Source: an uncultured Prevotella sp. | Lineage (GTDB): Bacteria > Bacteroidota > Bacteroidia > Bacteroidales > Bacteroidaceae | NCBI GenBank assembly: GCA_944319935.1 | Contig: CALUFM010000007.1 | Coordinates: 62,001 to 126,000, forward strand | Reading direction: 5' to 3' | DNA: 64,000 bases | Part shown: piece by piece, positions 1-7,423 of the stretch | Numbering within the stretch: the first letter of the stretch is position 1 | Layout of the letters: each line of letters opens with the position of its first letter | Made by a program: the position numbers and the translations under genes | The notes under the pieces: model-generated | The model's database searches: none | Told to the model about the DNA's origin: nothing | Seen by the model: only the letters and a program-made list of their open reading frames with translations

Positions 1-184
1 AACTCGCACAATAAGCAACTCTACCGATTTCGCGCTTTACCTGCTTGAAGTCGGCCATGTGGCCACTGTCGCGGGTGACGCTTTCGGCGACCCGGAGTGT
101 TTCCGTATGAGCTACGCAACGAGCGACGACAACATACGTGAGGCCATGAGCCGGATAAAGAAAGCCGTGTCGCAGCTCAAATGA
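1..184 (+). CDS. Pyridoxal-phosphate-dependent aminotransferase, C-terminal end only
   Basis: Only the last 60 or so codons are in the window; the reading frame is open from base 2 to the TGA at 182-184. The residues AGDAFGDPECFRMSYATSDD are typical of the C-terminal lobe of class I/II (AspC-like) aminotransferases, where the Arg of the FRMSYA motif binds the substrate alpha-carboxylate. By family such enzymes transfer the amino group between aspartate or another amino acid and 2-oxoglutarate; the exact substrate cannot be read from this fragment. The gene ends about 210 bases before exbB, with a separate promoter between them, so it is probably not in that operon. Confidence 0.8.
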   Translation, partial: TRTISNSTDFALYLLEVGHVATVAGDAFGDPECFRMSYATSDDNIREAMSRIKKAVSQLK

Positions 185-268
185 CATGCAGACAGAACCG
201 TATGGGGATATGCAGGGCATTGTCAGAAGTTAAAAACATTGTTAAAAAGCGTTTGATAAATGCCATTG

Positions 269-301
269 TTTCCCATAAATGGTTATCTTTGTATGCTTGT
301 T
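269..301 (+). promoter_or_regulatory. Probable promoter of the exbB operon
   Basis: A good Bacteroidetes -7 box, TATCTTTG (294-301), lies about 95 bases before exbB. The -33 element is weak: TTTC at 269-272 is at the right spacing of 21 bases. Confidence 0.5.
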
Positions 302-396
302 TGTCCTAAATGCGGTCTTTTGAAAGATATTAGTCTGTTTTTATCTATTGAAACTTTATAACTTAATCAATTAACTAATAAACTAAATTCAAAATT

Positions 397-1227
397 ATGG
401 CAACTACACAAAAAGCGGCAAGCCCGAAGAAAAGTCAGGGCTTCCAAGGTATCAGAGCAGCGATTTGGGTAATCGTTGTATGTCTTATCATTGCGGTTTG
501 CATATACAAGCTCTTGCTTGGCAATCCTGCAAACTTCGCAGGCAACGACCCCGCTGGTCACCCGACCAACCTTCTCGGTACAATTTATAAAGGTGGTATC
601 ATCGTGCCTGTCATCCAGACACTCTTGCTCACCGTTATCGCTTTGAGCATTGAGCGTTGGCTCGCTCTCCGCACCGCATTCGGAAAAGGCTCTTTGGCAA
701 AGTTCGTCCTCAATGTTAAGGCTGCTGTGAACAAAGGCGATTTCGCTGCCGCTCAGAGCATTTGTGACAAGCAGAGGGGGTCTGTTGCGAACGTTGTATC
801 TGCTTCAATCCGCGCTTACAAGGAAATGGAGAACGCTCCTGGCTTGAAGAAAGCTCAGAAAGTAGCTAAGATACAGCAGGCTCACGAGGAGGCTACTCAG
901 CTTGAAATGCCTACGCTGCAGATGAACCTCCCGATTCTCGCTACTATCGTTACTCTCGGTACTCTTACCGGTCTTCTCGGTACGGTTATCGGTATGATTC
1001 GTTCATTCCAGGCTTTGGCTGCTGGTGGTGGTGGCGACTCACTCGCTCTTTCTACTGGTATTTCTGAGGCGTTGATTAACACCGCGTTCGGTATTTTGAC
1101 TTCTTGGTGTTCGGTTATTGCTTATAACACATTCACAAACAAGATCGACAAGCTGACATACGCACTTGATGAGGTTGGTTATACTATTGCTCAGACATAC
1201 GAAGCCAATCACACGGAAGAAGCTTAA
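397..1227 (+). CDS. exbB: MotA/TolQ/ExbB proton channel protein
   Basis: 276 residues. This inner-membrane protein forms, with ExbD, the proton channel that energises TonB. Hydrophobic segments are near residues 22-42, 66-85, 180-203 and 222-245. The segment NLPILATIVTLGTLTGLLGT is the conserved MotA_ExbB channel helix. The N-terminus is longer than in E. coli ExbB and carries an extra membrane span, which is usual in Bacteroidetes. The ATG at 397 follows an A/T-rich leader and no Shine-Dalgarno sequence, as is normal in this phylum. It is first of an operon exbB-exbD-exbD-tonB-pstS-like-TPR. The likely clients are TonB-dependent receptors such as the SusC at 48.2 kb. Confidence 0.95.
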   Translation: MATTQKAASPKKSQGFQGIRAAIWVIVVCLIIAVCIYKLLLGNPANFAGNDPAGHPTNLLGTIYKGGIIVPVIQTLLLTVIALSIERWLALRTAFGKGSLAKFVLNVKAAVNKGDFAAAQSICDKQRGSVANVVSASIRAYKEMENAPGLKKAQKVAKIQQAHEEATQLEMPTLQMNLPILATIVTLGTLTGLLGTVIGMIRSFQALAAGGGGDSLALSTGISEALINTAFGILTSWCSVIAYNTFTNKIDKLTYALDEVGYTIAQTYEANHTEEA

Positions 1228-1256
1228 TTTTACTAACCCTTTAAAATTTTATTACT

Positions 1257-1868
1257 ATGGGTAAAGTAAAAATTAAGAGACAATCCACCTGGATCGACAT
1301 GACCCCGATGAGCGACGTGATGGTGTTGCTGCTTACGTTCTTCATGTTGACATCAACATTCGTGAAGAATGAGGCGGTGAAAGTCGTCACCCCAGGCTCA
1401 GTGTCGGAGATTAAAGTTCCAGAGAACGACGTCCTGACCATCCTTATCGATAACAAGGGTAAGGTGTTCTTGGGCTGGGACAAGCCGGGCGACATGGAGA
1501 ATGCTCTGAGCGCAATGGCTGGCCAGTTCGGTACATCTTTGACCGCTGCGCAGATGAAGAATGTGCGCAACGCTACCAATATCGGTGTTTCAATGGATGA
1601 GATGTCGGCATTCCTTAATACGGAGTCTGCCCAGATGAACGCTTTCCAGCAGAGCAAGGGCGTTCCGACAGACAGTATTGACGGCGGCATGAGCGAGTTC
1701 CAGCTTTGGGTGCAAACGGTGACCGAGAGCAACCCGGACATGAAGCTCGCCATCAAGGCTGACGAGAAGACCCCTTACAGGGTCATCAAGAAGGTGATGT
1801 CTGAACTTCAGGACATGAATGAGAACCGTTACTATCTTATAACGTCATATAAAAAAGTGGAGGACTAA
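1257..1868 (+). CDS. exbD: ExbD/TolR biopolymer transport protein (first copy)
   Basis: 203 residues: a short cytoplasmic N-terminus, one membrane helix (about 18-37) and a periplasmic domain. The motif IDMTPMSDVMVLLLTFFML contains Asp20, the membrane Asp that carries protons in ExbD/TolR. It works with the ExbB gene product 29 bases upstream and is followed after 3 bases by a second exbD. The periplasmic domain is longer than in E. coli ExbD (141 residues), with an insert around residues 90-150. Paired exbD genes are common in Bacteroidetes and may form a heteromeric stator; that is inference. Confidence 0.93.
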   Translation: MGKVKIKRQSTWIDMTPMSDVMVLLLTFFMLTSTFVKNEAVKVVTPGSVSEIKVPENDVLTILIDNKGKVFLGWDKPGDMENALSAMAGQFGTSLTAAQMKNVRNATNIGVSMDEMSAFLNTESAQMNAFQQSKGVPTDSIDGGMSEFQLWVQTVTESNPDMKLAIKADEKTPYRVIKKVMSELQDMNENRYYLITSYKKVED

Positions 1869-1871
1869 GTC

Positions 1872-2522
1872 ATGGCAAAAAAGAATACGAGTAGGCAAAA
1901 GAAAGTTGACCTTCGCGTGGACTTCACCCCGATGGTGGACATGATGATGCTTCTTATCACTTTCTTTATGCTGTGTACGTCATTGAGCAAGCCTCAGACT
2001 ATGCAGTTGACGATGCCGAGTAACGACCAGAATGTGCAAGAGCAGGACAAGACTGCCACCAAGGCTTCACAGACTATTACAATCTATGTGGCCGGTGGAG
2101 ACAAGATTTTCTACATCGCTGGACTTCCCAATTACAACGACCCTTCATGCCTGAAGGAGACTACTTGGGGCAAGGACGGTATCCGCAGCGTGCTTATAAA
2201 CCACGTTACCGAAGACGGAACTGTGCCTGTGGCTGAAATCTTGACAGCCAAGGCCAAGCTTGATGAGAAAAAGCTGAAAGACCCTGCCAAATATCCTGAT
2301 TCCATCTACAATAAGGAGCTTGACAAACTGAAGAATGGTGAAATTGACGGACAGAAGATTCCTACGTTGACAATCATCATCAAGGCTACTGACGACGCTT
2401 CTTATAAGAACTTGGTTGACGCTCTGGACGAGATGCAGATTTGCAGCATTGGTAAGTATGTCATCGACAACATTTCTCCTGAAGACAAGCAGCTCCTCAG
2501 CAAGAAGGGCGTTCGTTTTTAA
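1872..2522 (+). CDS. exbD: ExbD/TolR biopolymer transport protein (second copy)
   Basis: 216 residues with the same layout as its upstream neighbour: basic N-terminus, one membrane helix at about 20-38 and a periplasmic domain. The motif DFTPMVDMMMLLITFFML holds the proton-carrying Asp23. It differs strongly from the first ExbD outside the helix, so the two are an old duplication rather than a recent one. It starts 3 bases after the first exbD stop, so the pair is probably translationally coupled. Confidence 0.93.
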   Translation: MAKKNTSRQKKVDLRVDFTPMVDMMMLLITFFMLCTSLSKPQTMQLTMPSNDQNVQEQDKTATKASQTITIYVAGGDKIFYIAGLPNYNDPSCLKETTWGKDGIRSVLINHVTEDGTVPVAEILTAKAKLDEKKLKDPAKYPDSIYNKELDKLKNGEIDGQKIPTLTIIIKATDDASYKNLVDALDEMQICSIGKYVIDNISPEDKQLLSKKGVRF

Positions 2523-2566
2523 CTAAGGAGGAGAAAGTCGTTGGTTAACATTTAAAACGAAAAGAC

Positions 2567-3394
2567 ATGGCAAAAATAGATTTGATATCTAACGCATGGT
2601 GCGACCTCGTGTACGAGGGAAGAAACCAGGAATACGGAGGCTACAAGCTTCGTAAGGGTACTGGTAAGCGCAACATCTGGTCTATCTTGATCGTGCTTAT
2701 TGCTGCTGTTGTTATATTCTCTGCCATAGCAATCAAGAACGTAATACAGGCCAACCAGAAGGTTGCCGTAACTACTGGCGTTGAGCTTTCTCAGATTCAG
2801 CAGAAGAGACAGCCGAAGGTTGAGAAGAAAACTCCTGTTAAGATAGAGGAAGTAAAGCCGGTTGAGAAGGTTAAGAGTTCAATCAAGTTTACCGCCCCTG
2901 TCATCAAGAAGGACGAAGACGTTAAGCCGGAGGAGGAAATGAAGTCTCAGGACGACCTCCAGAAGACAAAGACCACCATCGGTGCGTTAAACGTTCAAGG
3001 TAATGACGAAATCGGCGGTGAGGTACTCAAGGCAAAAGAGGAAATCGCCCAGCCTGAACCCCCGAAGCCCGAAGAAAACAAGATTTTCGACGTGGTAGAG
3101 GAGAGGCCTTCATTCCCGGGTGGTGACGCGGCCTTGATGCAGTGGCTCAACAGCAACATCAAGTATCCTGTCATAGCTGCCGAGAACGGTATACAGGGAC
3201 GTGTGGTTGTACAGTTCGTCGTAAGCAAGACCGGCGCAATCTCTGACGCCAAGGTGCTTCGCGGTGTGGACCCGTCTTTGGACAGGGAGGCGTTGCGCGT
3301 GGTAAACAGCATGCCTAACTGGACTCCGGGTAAGCAGAACGGTACTACGGTGAACGTTCGTTACACTCTGCCTGTGACATTCAGATTACAGTAA
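2567..3394 (+). CDS. tonB: TonB energy transducer
   Basis: 275 residues. A membrane anchor lies at about 34-56 (NIWSILIVLIAAVVIFSAIA). Next comes a Pro/Lys/Glu-rich periplasm-spanning linker (about 80-190) with repeated KPVEKV-like steps, and then a C-terminal TonB domain (about 190-275) with FPGGDAALMQWLNSNIKYP and the GRVVVQFVVSKTGAI strand. It transmits the ExbBD-derived proton-motive force to outer-membrane TonB-dependent receptors. It lies 44 bases after exbD and just before the PstS-like gene. Confidence 0.95.
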   Translation: MAKIDLISNAWCDLVYEGRNQEYGGYKLRKGTGKRNIWSILIVLIAAVVIFSAIAIKNVIQANQKVAVTTGVELSQIQQKRQPKVEKKTPVKIEEVKPVEKVKSSIKFTAPVIKKDEDVKPEEEMKSQDDLQKTKTTIGALNVQGNDEIGGEVLKAKEEIAQPEPPKPEENKIFDVVEERPSFPGGDAALMQWLNSNIKYPVIAAENGIQGRVVVQFVVSKTGAISDAKVLRGVDPSLDREALRVVNSMPNWTPGKQNGTTVNVRYTLPVTFRLQ

Positions 3395-3404
3395 TTTGAG
3401 CAAG

Positions 3405-4364
3405 ATGAAGAAAGAACTATTCTACGGTTTAGTAGGATTTACACTGCTTTTGGGACTTGTTTCGGCTTGTGCCGACAAGTCCAAGAGCGGTAGGACAGAT
3501 ACTTATTCGTCAGGAGCGATTTCGTTCGCTTCTGACGAAAGTTTTAGTCCAATCATAGACGAGGAGATACAAGTTTTTGAGAGTATCTATCGTGAGGCAA
3601 AACTTACGCCTATTTACACCAACGAGCTTGATGCCGTCAATATGCTTATGACTGACAGCATACAGCTTGCAATAACTTCGAGGAATTTCACGAAGGAAGA
3701 ATTTGAAAACCTTAAAGCCCGCAATTTTTTGCCCGTGGCCATTCCTTTGGCTTACGACGGGCTGTCGCTTATCATTAACAGGGAGAACACCGATTCCTGC
3801 ATATCGGTGAAAAACATCAAGCGCGTGTTAAGCGGCGAGGCAAAGACATGGGCCGACATCGTGCCCGGCTCCAAGCGAGGTGAGATTCTTGTGGTATTCG
3901 ACAACAACAAGTCAAGCACTGTACACTTCTGTGTTGACTCATTGCTTGACGGCAAACCCATCAACAGCCCCAATATCGTGGCTGCCAAGACGAGCAAGGA
4001 GGTGATTGACTATGTTGAAGACACTCCCAACGCCATTGGCATAATCGGTTCAAACTGGCTGAACGACAAGCGCGACACCACAAACACCACATTCAAGAAG
4101 AACATAACAGTAATGTCGGTAAGCAAGTTGGACAATGCTACATACCAAAATAGCTGGAAACCTTACCAGGCATACATCGCCAACGGGCGTTATCCGTTGG
4201 TAAGAACGATATATGCGTTGCTCAACGACCCGATAAACGGTCTGCCTTGGGGCTTCGCCCATTTCATAGAGTCGCACAGGGGGCAGTTGATAATACTGAA
4301 GTCAGGTCTGCTTCCGAGGTATGGCGACATAACAATCAAGGCGGTAAACGTTGGCGACGATTAA
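3405..4364 (+). CDS. PstS-like phosphate/anion ABC-type substrate-binding protein
   Basis: 319 residues from the ATG at 3405; an in-frame TTG at 3396 could start three codons earlier. The N-terminus is a lipoprotein signal (LLLGLVSAC). The mature part resembles PBP-like domain 2 (PstS) proteins: ISFASDESFSP near the ligand site, LAITSRNFTKEE and a VKNIKRVLSGEAKTWADI segment. No pst permease genes are adjacent. In many Bacteroidetes genomes this gene sits exactly between tonB and a TPR gene, which suggests a role linked to the TonB system rather than classical phosphate uptake; that role is not established here. Confidence 0.8.
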   Translation: MKKELFYGLVGFTLLLGLVSACADKSKSGRTDTYSSGAISFASDESFSPIIDEEIQVFESIYREAKLTPIYTNELDAVNMLMTDSIQLAITSRNFTKEEFENLKARNFLPVAIPLAYDGLSLIINRENTDSCISVKNIKRVLSGEAKTWADIVPGSKRGEILVVFDNNKSSTVHFCVDSLLDGKPINSPNIVAAKTSKEVIDYVEDTPNAIGIIGSNWLNDKRDTTNTTFKKNITVMSVSKLDNATYQNSWKPYQAYIANGRYPLVRTIYALLNDPINGLPWGFAHFIESHRGQLIILKSGLLPRYGDITIKAVNVGDD

Positions 4365-4442
4365 ACCTTTTCTCGGTTCGCGTAGTCAAACAAGTAAGAG
4401 TTTGTATTGTAGAGAATGAATGTTTGAAATTATTTTTGGATT

Positions 4443-5858
4443 ATGAAAGCGATTAAATATTTATTGACAGGAGCTTTGATGACAGTTGTATCAGCTCCGG
4501 TGATGGCACAGAACACCGACCAGCAGGTCGCAAACATCACAAAAGTTATAATGGACAACAAGTCTAACCTCGAAGCTGTTGAGGACCAAGTCAAAGATTT
4601 CGTTAAGGAGAACAAGAAGAACCCGTTGGCCTTGGCCGGCCTTGGCCGTGCGTTCTTTGACGCAAAGGATACCACAAGTGCCAAGAAGTATGCCGAGATG
4701 GCCATTGACCGCGGCAAGAACGAGGCCGAGGGCTACATCCTCCTTGGCGACATCGAGGCCATGAAGAATGACGGTGGTGCCGCAGCCACATGGTATCAGC
4801 AGGCTACAATCATGGACCCGCAGGAGCCGCAGGGCTACATCAAGTACGCCAGCGTTTACCGCAAGCGTAGCCCGGAGCTTTCAGTGCAGATGCTTGAGAA
4901 GCTGCGCACCGTTGACCCTTCTTATCCCGTTGACGCAGAGGCTGGCCACTTCTTCTACACGGCCAACAAGTTTCAGGACGCAGTGAAGTATTACGGCAAG
5001 GTTGACCTCAACCAGTTGAAAGACAACTACCTCACTGAGTTCGCCACGGCCGAGTATCTTTTGGCTGACTCAAAGAAGAGCCTCGAGGTGTCTTTGTTCG
5101 GCGCGAACAAGAATCCGCGCAGCGCGGCCATGAACCGTATCACTTTCTACAACTACACTGACCTGAAGGACTACAAGAACGCCTTGAAGTACGCTGACGC
5201 CCTCTTCAACAACTCTGACAGCGCGAAGATTTCAGCCCGCGACCATCAGTATTACGGCTACGCATACATGGGCGACAGCGCGTTTGACAACGCCATCGAG
5301 CAGTTTAAGAAAGCTTTGGAGATGAACGCCGAACTCAACGACGTGCGCAAGCAGTTGTCTGACGCTTACATCGCTAAAGGCGACTTCACCAATGCGCTCG
5401 CTTATTATGAGGAATATCTCAACAAGGCAGAGAAGAAGTCTGTTACCGACCTTGACGGCCTCGCCCGCCTTTACATGCAACAGGCCGCAAGTCCTGCCCA
5501 AACCGAGGAGGCAAAGAAGGCAGCCCTTATGAATGCTGACAAGATTTACGGCCAGATGGCTCAGGACGCGCCTTCTAACAAGTTGTACGCAACGCTCCAG
5601 CGCGCCCGTATCAACTCTCAGCTCGACCCCGAGACAACCCAGGGACTTGCTAAGCCTTATTATGAAGAGTACGCCAAGTTGGCTCAAGCTGAACAGGCTG
5701 ACAATCCCAAGTTGCTCATTGAGCCGTATTGGTATCTTGGCTATTATTACATGAATGTTGAGAAGAACAACGAGCAGGCTAAGGCTTATTTCCAGAAAGT
5801 GAGCGAAATCGACCCGGAGAATCCTCAGGCCAAGGCCGCTCTTGACGCTTTGCAATAA
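4443..5858 (+). CDS. Secreted tetratricopeptide-repeat protein
   Basis: 471 residues with a cleavable signal peptide (ending at VMAQN, about residue 24). The remainder is helical, with TPR signatures such as GLGRAFFDAKDTTSAKKYAE (about 60-85), YYGYAYMGDSAFDNAIEQFK and a last YWYLGYYYMNVEKNNEQAKA near the C-terminus. It is probably a periplasmic scaffold. It is the last gene of the exbB-tonB operon and is followed by a strong terminator. The exact partner is unknown; the conserved position behind tonB suggests a link to envelope energy transduction. Confidence 0.85.
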   Translation: MKAIKYLLTGALMTVVSAPVMAQNTDQQVANITKVIMDNKSNLEAVEDQVKDFVKENKKNPLALAGLGRAFFDAKDTTSAKKYAEMAIDRGKNEAEGYILLGDIEAMKNDGGAAATWYQQATIMDPQEPQGYIKYASVYRKRSPELSVQMLEKLRTVDPSYPVDAEAGHFFYTANKFQDAVKYYGKVDLNQLKDNYLTEFATAEYLLADSKKSLEVSLFGANKNPRSAAMNRITFYNYTDLKDYKNALKYADALFNNSDSAKISARDHQYYGYAYMGDSAFDNAIEQFKKALEMNAELNDVRKQLSDAYIAKGDFTNALAYYEEYLNKAEKKSVTDLDGLARLYMQQAASPAQTEEAKKAALMNADKIYGQMAQDAPSNKLYATLQRARINSQLDPETTQGLAKPYYEEYAKLAQAEQADNPKLLIEPYWYLGYYYMNVEKNNEQAKAYFQKVSEIDPENPQAKAALDALQ

Positions 5859-5887
5859 GCCAAGCATTTATTTGTTTTGATATATAA

Positions 5888-5922
5888 GGGATGCGCTTCC
5901 GTTCGGGGCGCGTCCCTTTTTT
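5888..5922 (+). terminator. Rho-independent terminator of the exbB operon
   Basis: A 9-bp stem (5888-5896 with 5908-5916, one G-T pair) is followed by six T residues, 30 bases after the TPR stop codon. Confidence 0.85.
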
Positions 5923-6025
5923 CGCTTGTCTGCGCCATGTCTGTTTGATGTCCTGCAATTTCGCGGCCTTGTTTTGGCGCATGTATTCGATACGTTTTTG
6001 TTTTGATTTTGCGATAATTTATATG

Positions 6026-6261
6026 AATTCGGTATGAGCAAAATTTAAAGTAGGAGGGGCATTCCTAAATGTCCGCACAGATGTGCCGCCACTATTGCGC
6101 AAGTGGGTTGCAAGCCGCCGCTGTAGGGGCGGACCCATGTGTCCGCCCGCCATTTTGCGCATATCATTTGGTTGGGCAGACACACGGGTCTGCCCCTACT
6201 TTAAATTTGCAGCGGTCGGGGGGTATTTGCAGATAAATAAATTTTTACCGAACTGGCGTCC
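6026..6261. mobile_element. MITE-like repeat element, copy A
   Basis: A non-coding element of about 235 bp. It is bounded by inverted ends: left AATTCGGTATGAG at 6026-6038, right complement of GACGCCAGTTCGGTA at about 6247-6261. Inside are two hairpins of the GGGGCGGAC...GTCCGCCC and GGGCAGAC...GTCTGCCC type (about 6125-6195). Copies B (9813-10065) and C (16641-16900) share the ends and the inner hairpins. No transposase is nearby, so mobility is inferred from structure only. Confidence 0.65.
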
Positions 6262-6418
6262 TTTTACCGTATTAACACCATATCCTCAGTTTATTCAAAT
6301 CCTCCAACTGACATCGTTTGCCTTAAAAATGGCCTTATTATTATGAAAAGCAGCAAATGTGGAGAAAACGATATGCGGCTTGTTGCAACACGCAAAGAGT
6401 TTTTATTCACCAATTTGA

Positions 6419-6601
6419 TGTCACAACTTCACAATGCCATGTAATAAGTTGACAGCCATAGCGTTACACGGTGACATTAAGAGGGCGTCACATTCACCAC
6501 TGTCACCGGACATGTGACAGTGGTGAATGTGGTATTTATGTTTATGTCACCTTGCAACCTGTTGGTAATCGGCATATTGGCCGCACTGTGACATTGTGAC
6601 A
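6419..6601. repeat. TGTCAC-rich island with a perfect 18-bp inverted repeat
   Basis: Seven TGTCAC/GTGACA hexamers (starting at 6419, 6471, 6501, 6514, 6545, 6588 and 6596) lie within 183 bases. Two of them are in the arms of a perfect 18-bp inverted repeat (6489-6506 with 6514-6531, loop 7). No T-tract follows, so it is not a normal terminator. It could be a protein-binding array or a remnant of a mobile element. Confidence 0.6.
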
Positions 6602-6631
6602 TTAAATGTCGGCGTGAAATCATCATTATTT

Positions 6632-6650
6632 CTTATACCGGACTGGCGTT
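6632..6650 (-). repeat. Solitary end of the MITE-like element
   Basis: Read on the minus strand this is ACGCCAGTCCGGTATAAG, the terminal inverted repeat shared by copies A, B and C. No matching second end is seen nearby, so it may be a deletion remnant. Confidence 0.5.
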
Positions 6651-6790
6651 ATAACCGTGAATGCCATACGCCCCTTCGAGGACGGTTTATGATGTCATGG
6701 CCTACCGCAAGTGCCGTTAACTTCGTTCACTCCACATGCGGCTAAGCAAAGTTCGCCCCCTTCGTGGACGGGTTCGCCATTCATGCGCCA
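6651..6790 (+). repeat. Dispersed repeat family 2, copy 1
   Basis: Contains the blocks TTCGAGGACG, ACCGCAAGT, CTCCACATGCGGCTAAGCAA and TTCGCCCCCTTCG in the same order as at 15250-15366 and, reversed, at 15020-15170. No credible open reading frame is present. Confidence 0.6.
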
Positions 6791-6814
6791 TGTGCCAAAA
6801 CTGCGTATTCACCT

Positions 6815-6904
6815 AAAAGGTGGCGTATTGGCTTGCCAAAGGCTGTCTTTCATGTTGCGGTTTGCCGTCTTTTGACGTGCAAAAGGCCGTGTTTTGCAAA
6901 GCCG
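6815..6904. repeat. AAAAGGCC-type intergenic repeat
   Basis: Degenerate alternation of AAAGG(C/T)NGTCTTTTGC-like blocks, including CAAAAGGCCGTGTTTTGCAA at 6879-6898. It belongs to a family seen about eleven times in the gaps of this window. The remaining stretch 6905-7423 is G+C-rich and then A/T-rich leader sequence; I see no gene there, only a possible -7 box near 7313-7320. Confidence 0.6.
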
Positions 6905-7423
6905 TTGTTTTTGCGCTGGTTTCCAAGGGGCGTTGCTCGTGTGGTATTGCGGCCGTGCGTCGCCGCGTGCGGGGCGGCCTTAGTGCCAGGTTTGTGCCTT
7001 TTGCGCCATGTCAGATGCGGGGATGCCGGGCGTTCAGGCTTGTCCTTGTGTGGGGCGTTGCTCCTTCCGTTTTGTAGCCGGTTTTGCCGTGCGTTATGCC
7101 TTGCGCCCATGGGTTGCGCAAGCGTGGTTCATTTCCCGGCGCATAGTTCGGGTTTTTGTTAACAGATTTTTACCACACCGCATGTCATTGCCGAGGGTCT
7201 TTCAAAGACGGTTTTGCATAAAAATTGGAATATCTTGCATGTTTAAGAGTTAATAAATGTTATGATTTGTATTAAATTTAGCATGTTGCTTGGTCTTTTA
7301 ATATATTTTTTCCATTTTTGCAAGTGGATTATATCAAACATTCAAGTTATAAATCAAAACAACATCTTGTGTAAAAACAAAAAACTATCAAATAACCTAA
7401 TTATTAACTAAAACCCTATCATT

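Noticed and set aside
6083..7253. Several small open frames in the repeat-rich gap
   Set aside because: They translate the MITE-like element and the AAAAGGCC repeats, giving Cys/Arg/Phe-rich peptides of the kind often mis-annotated as hypothetical proteins.
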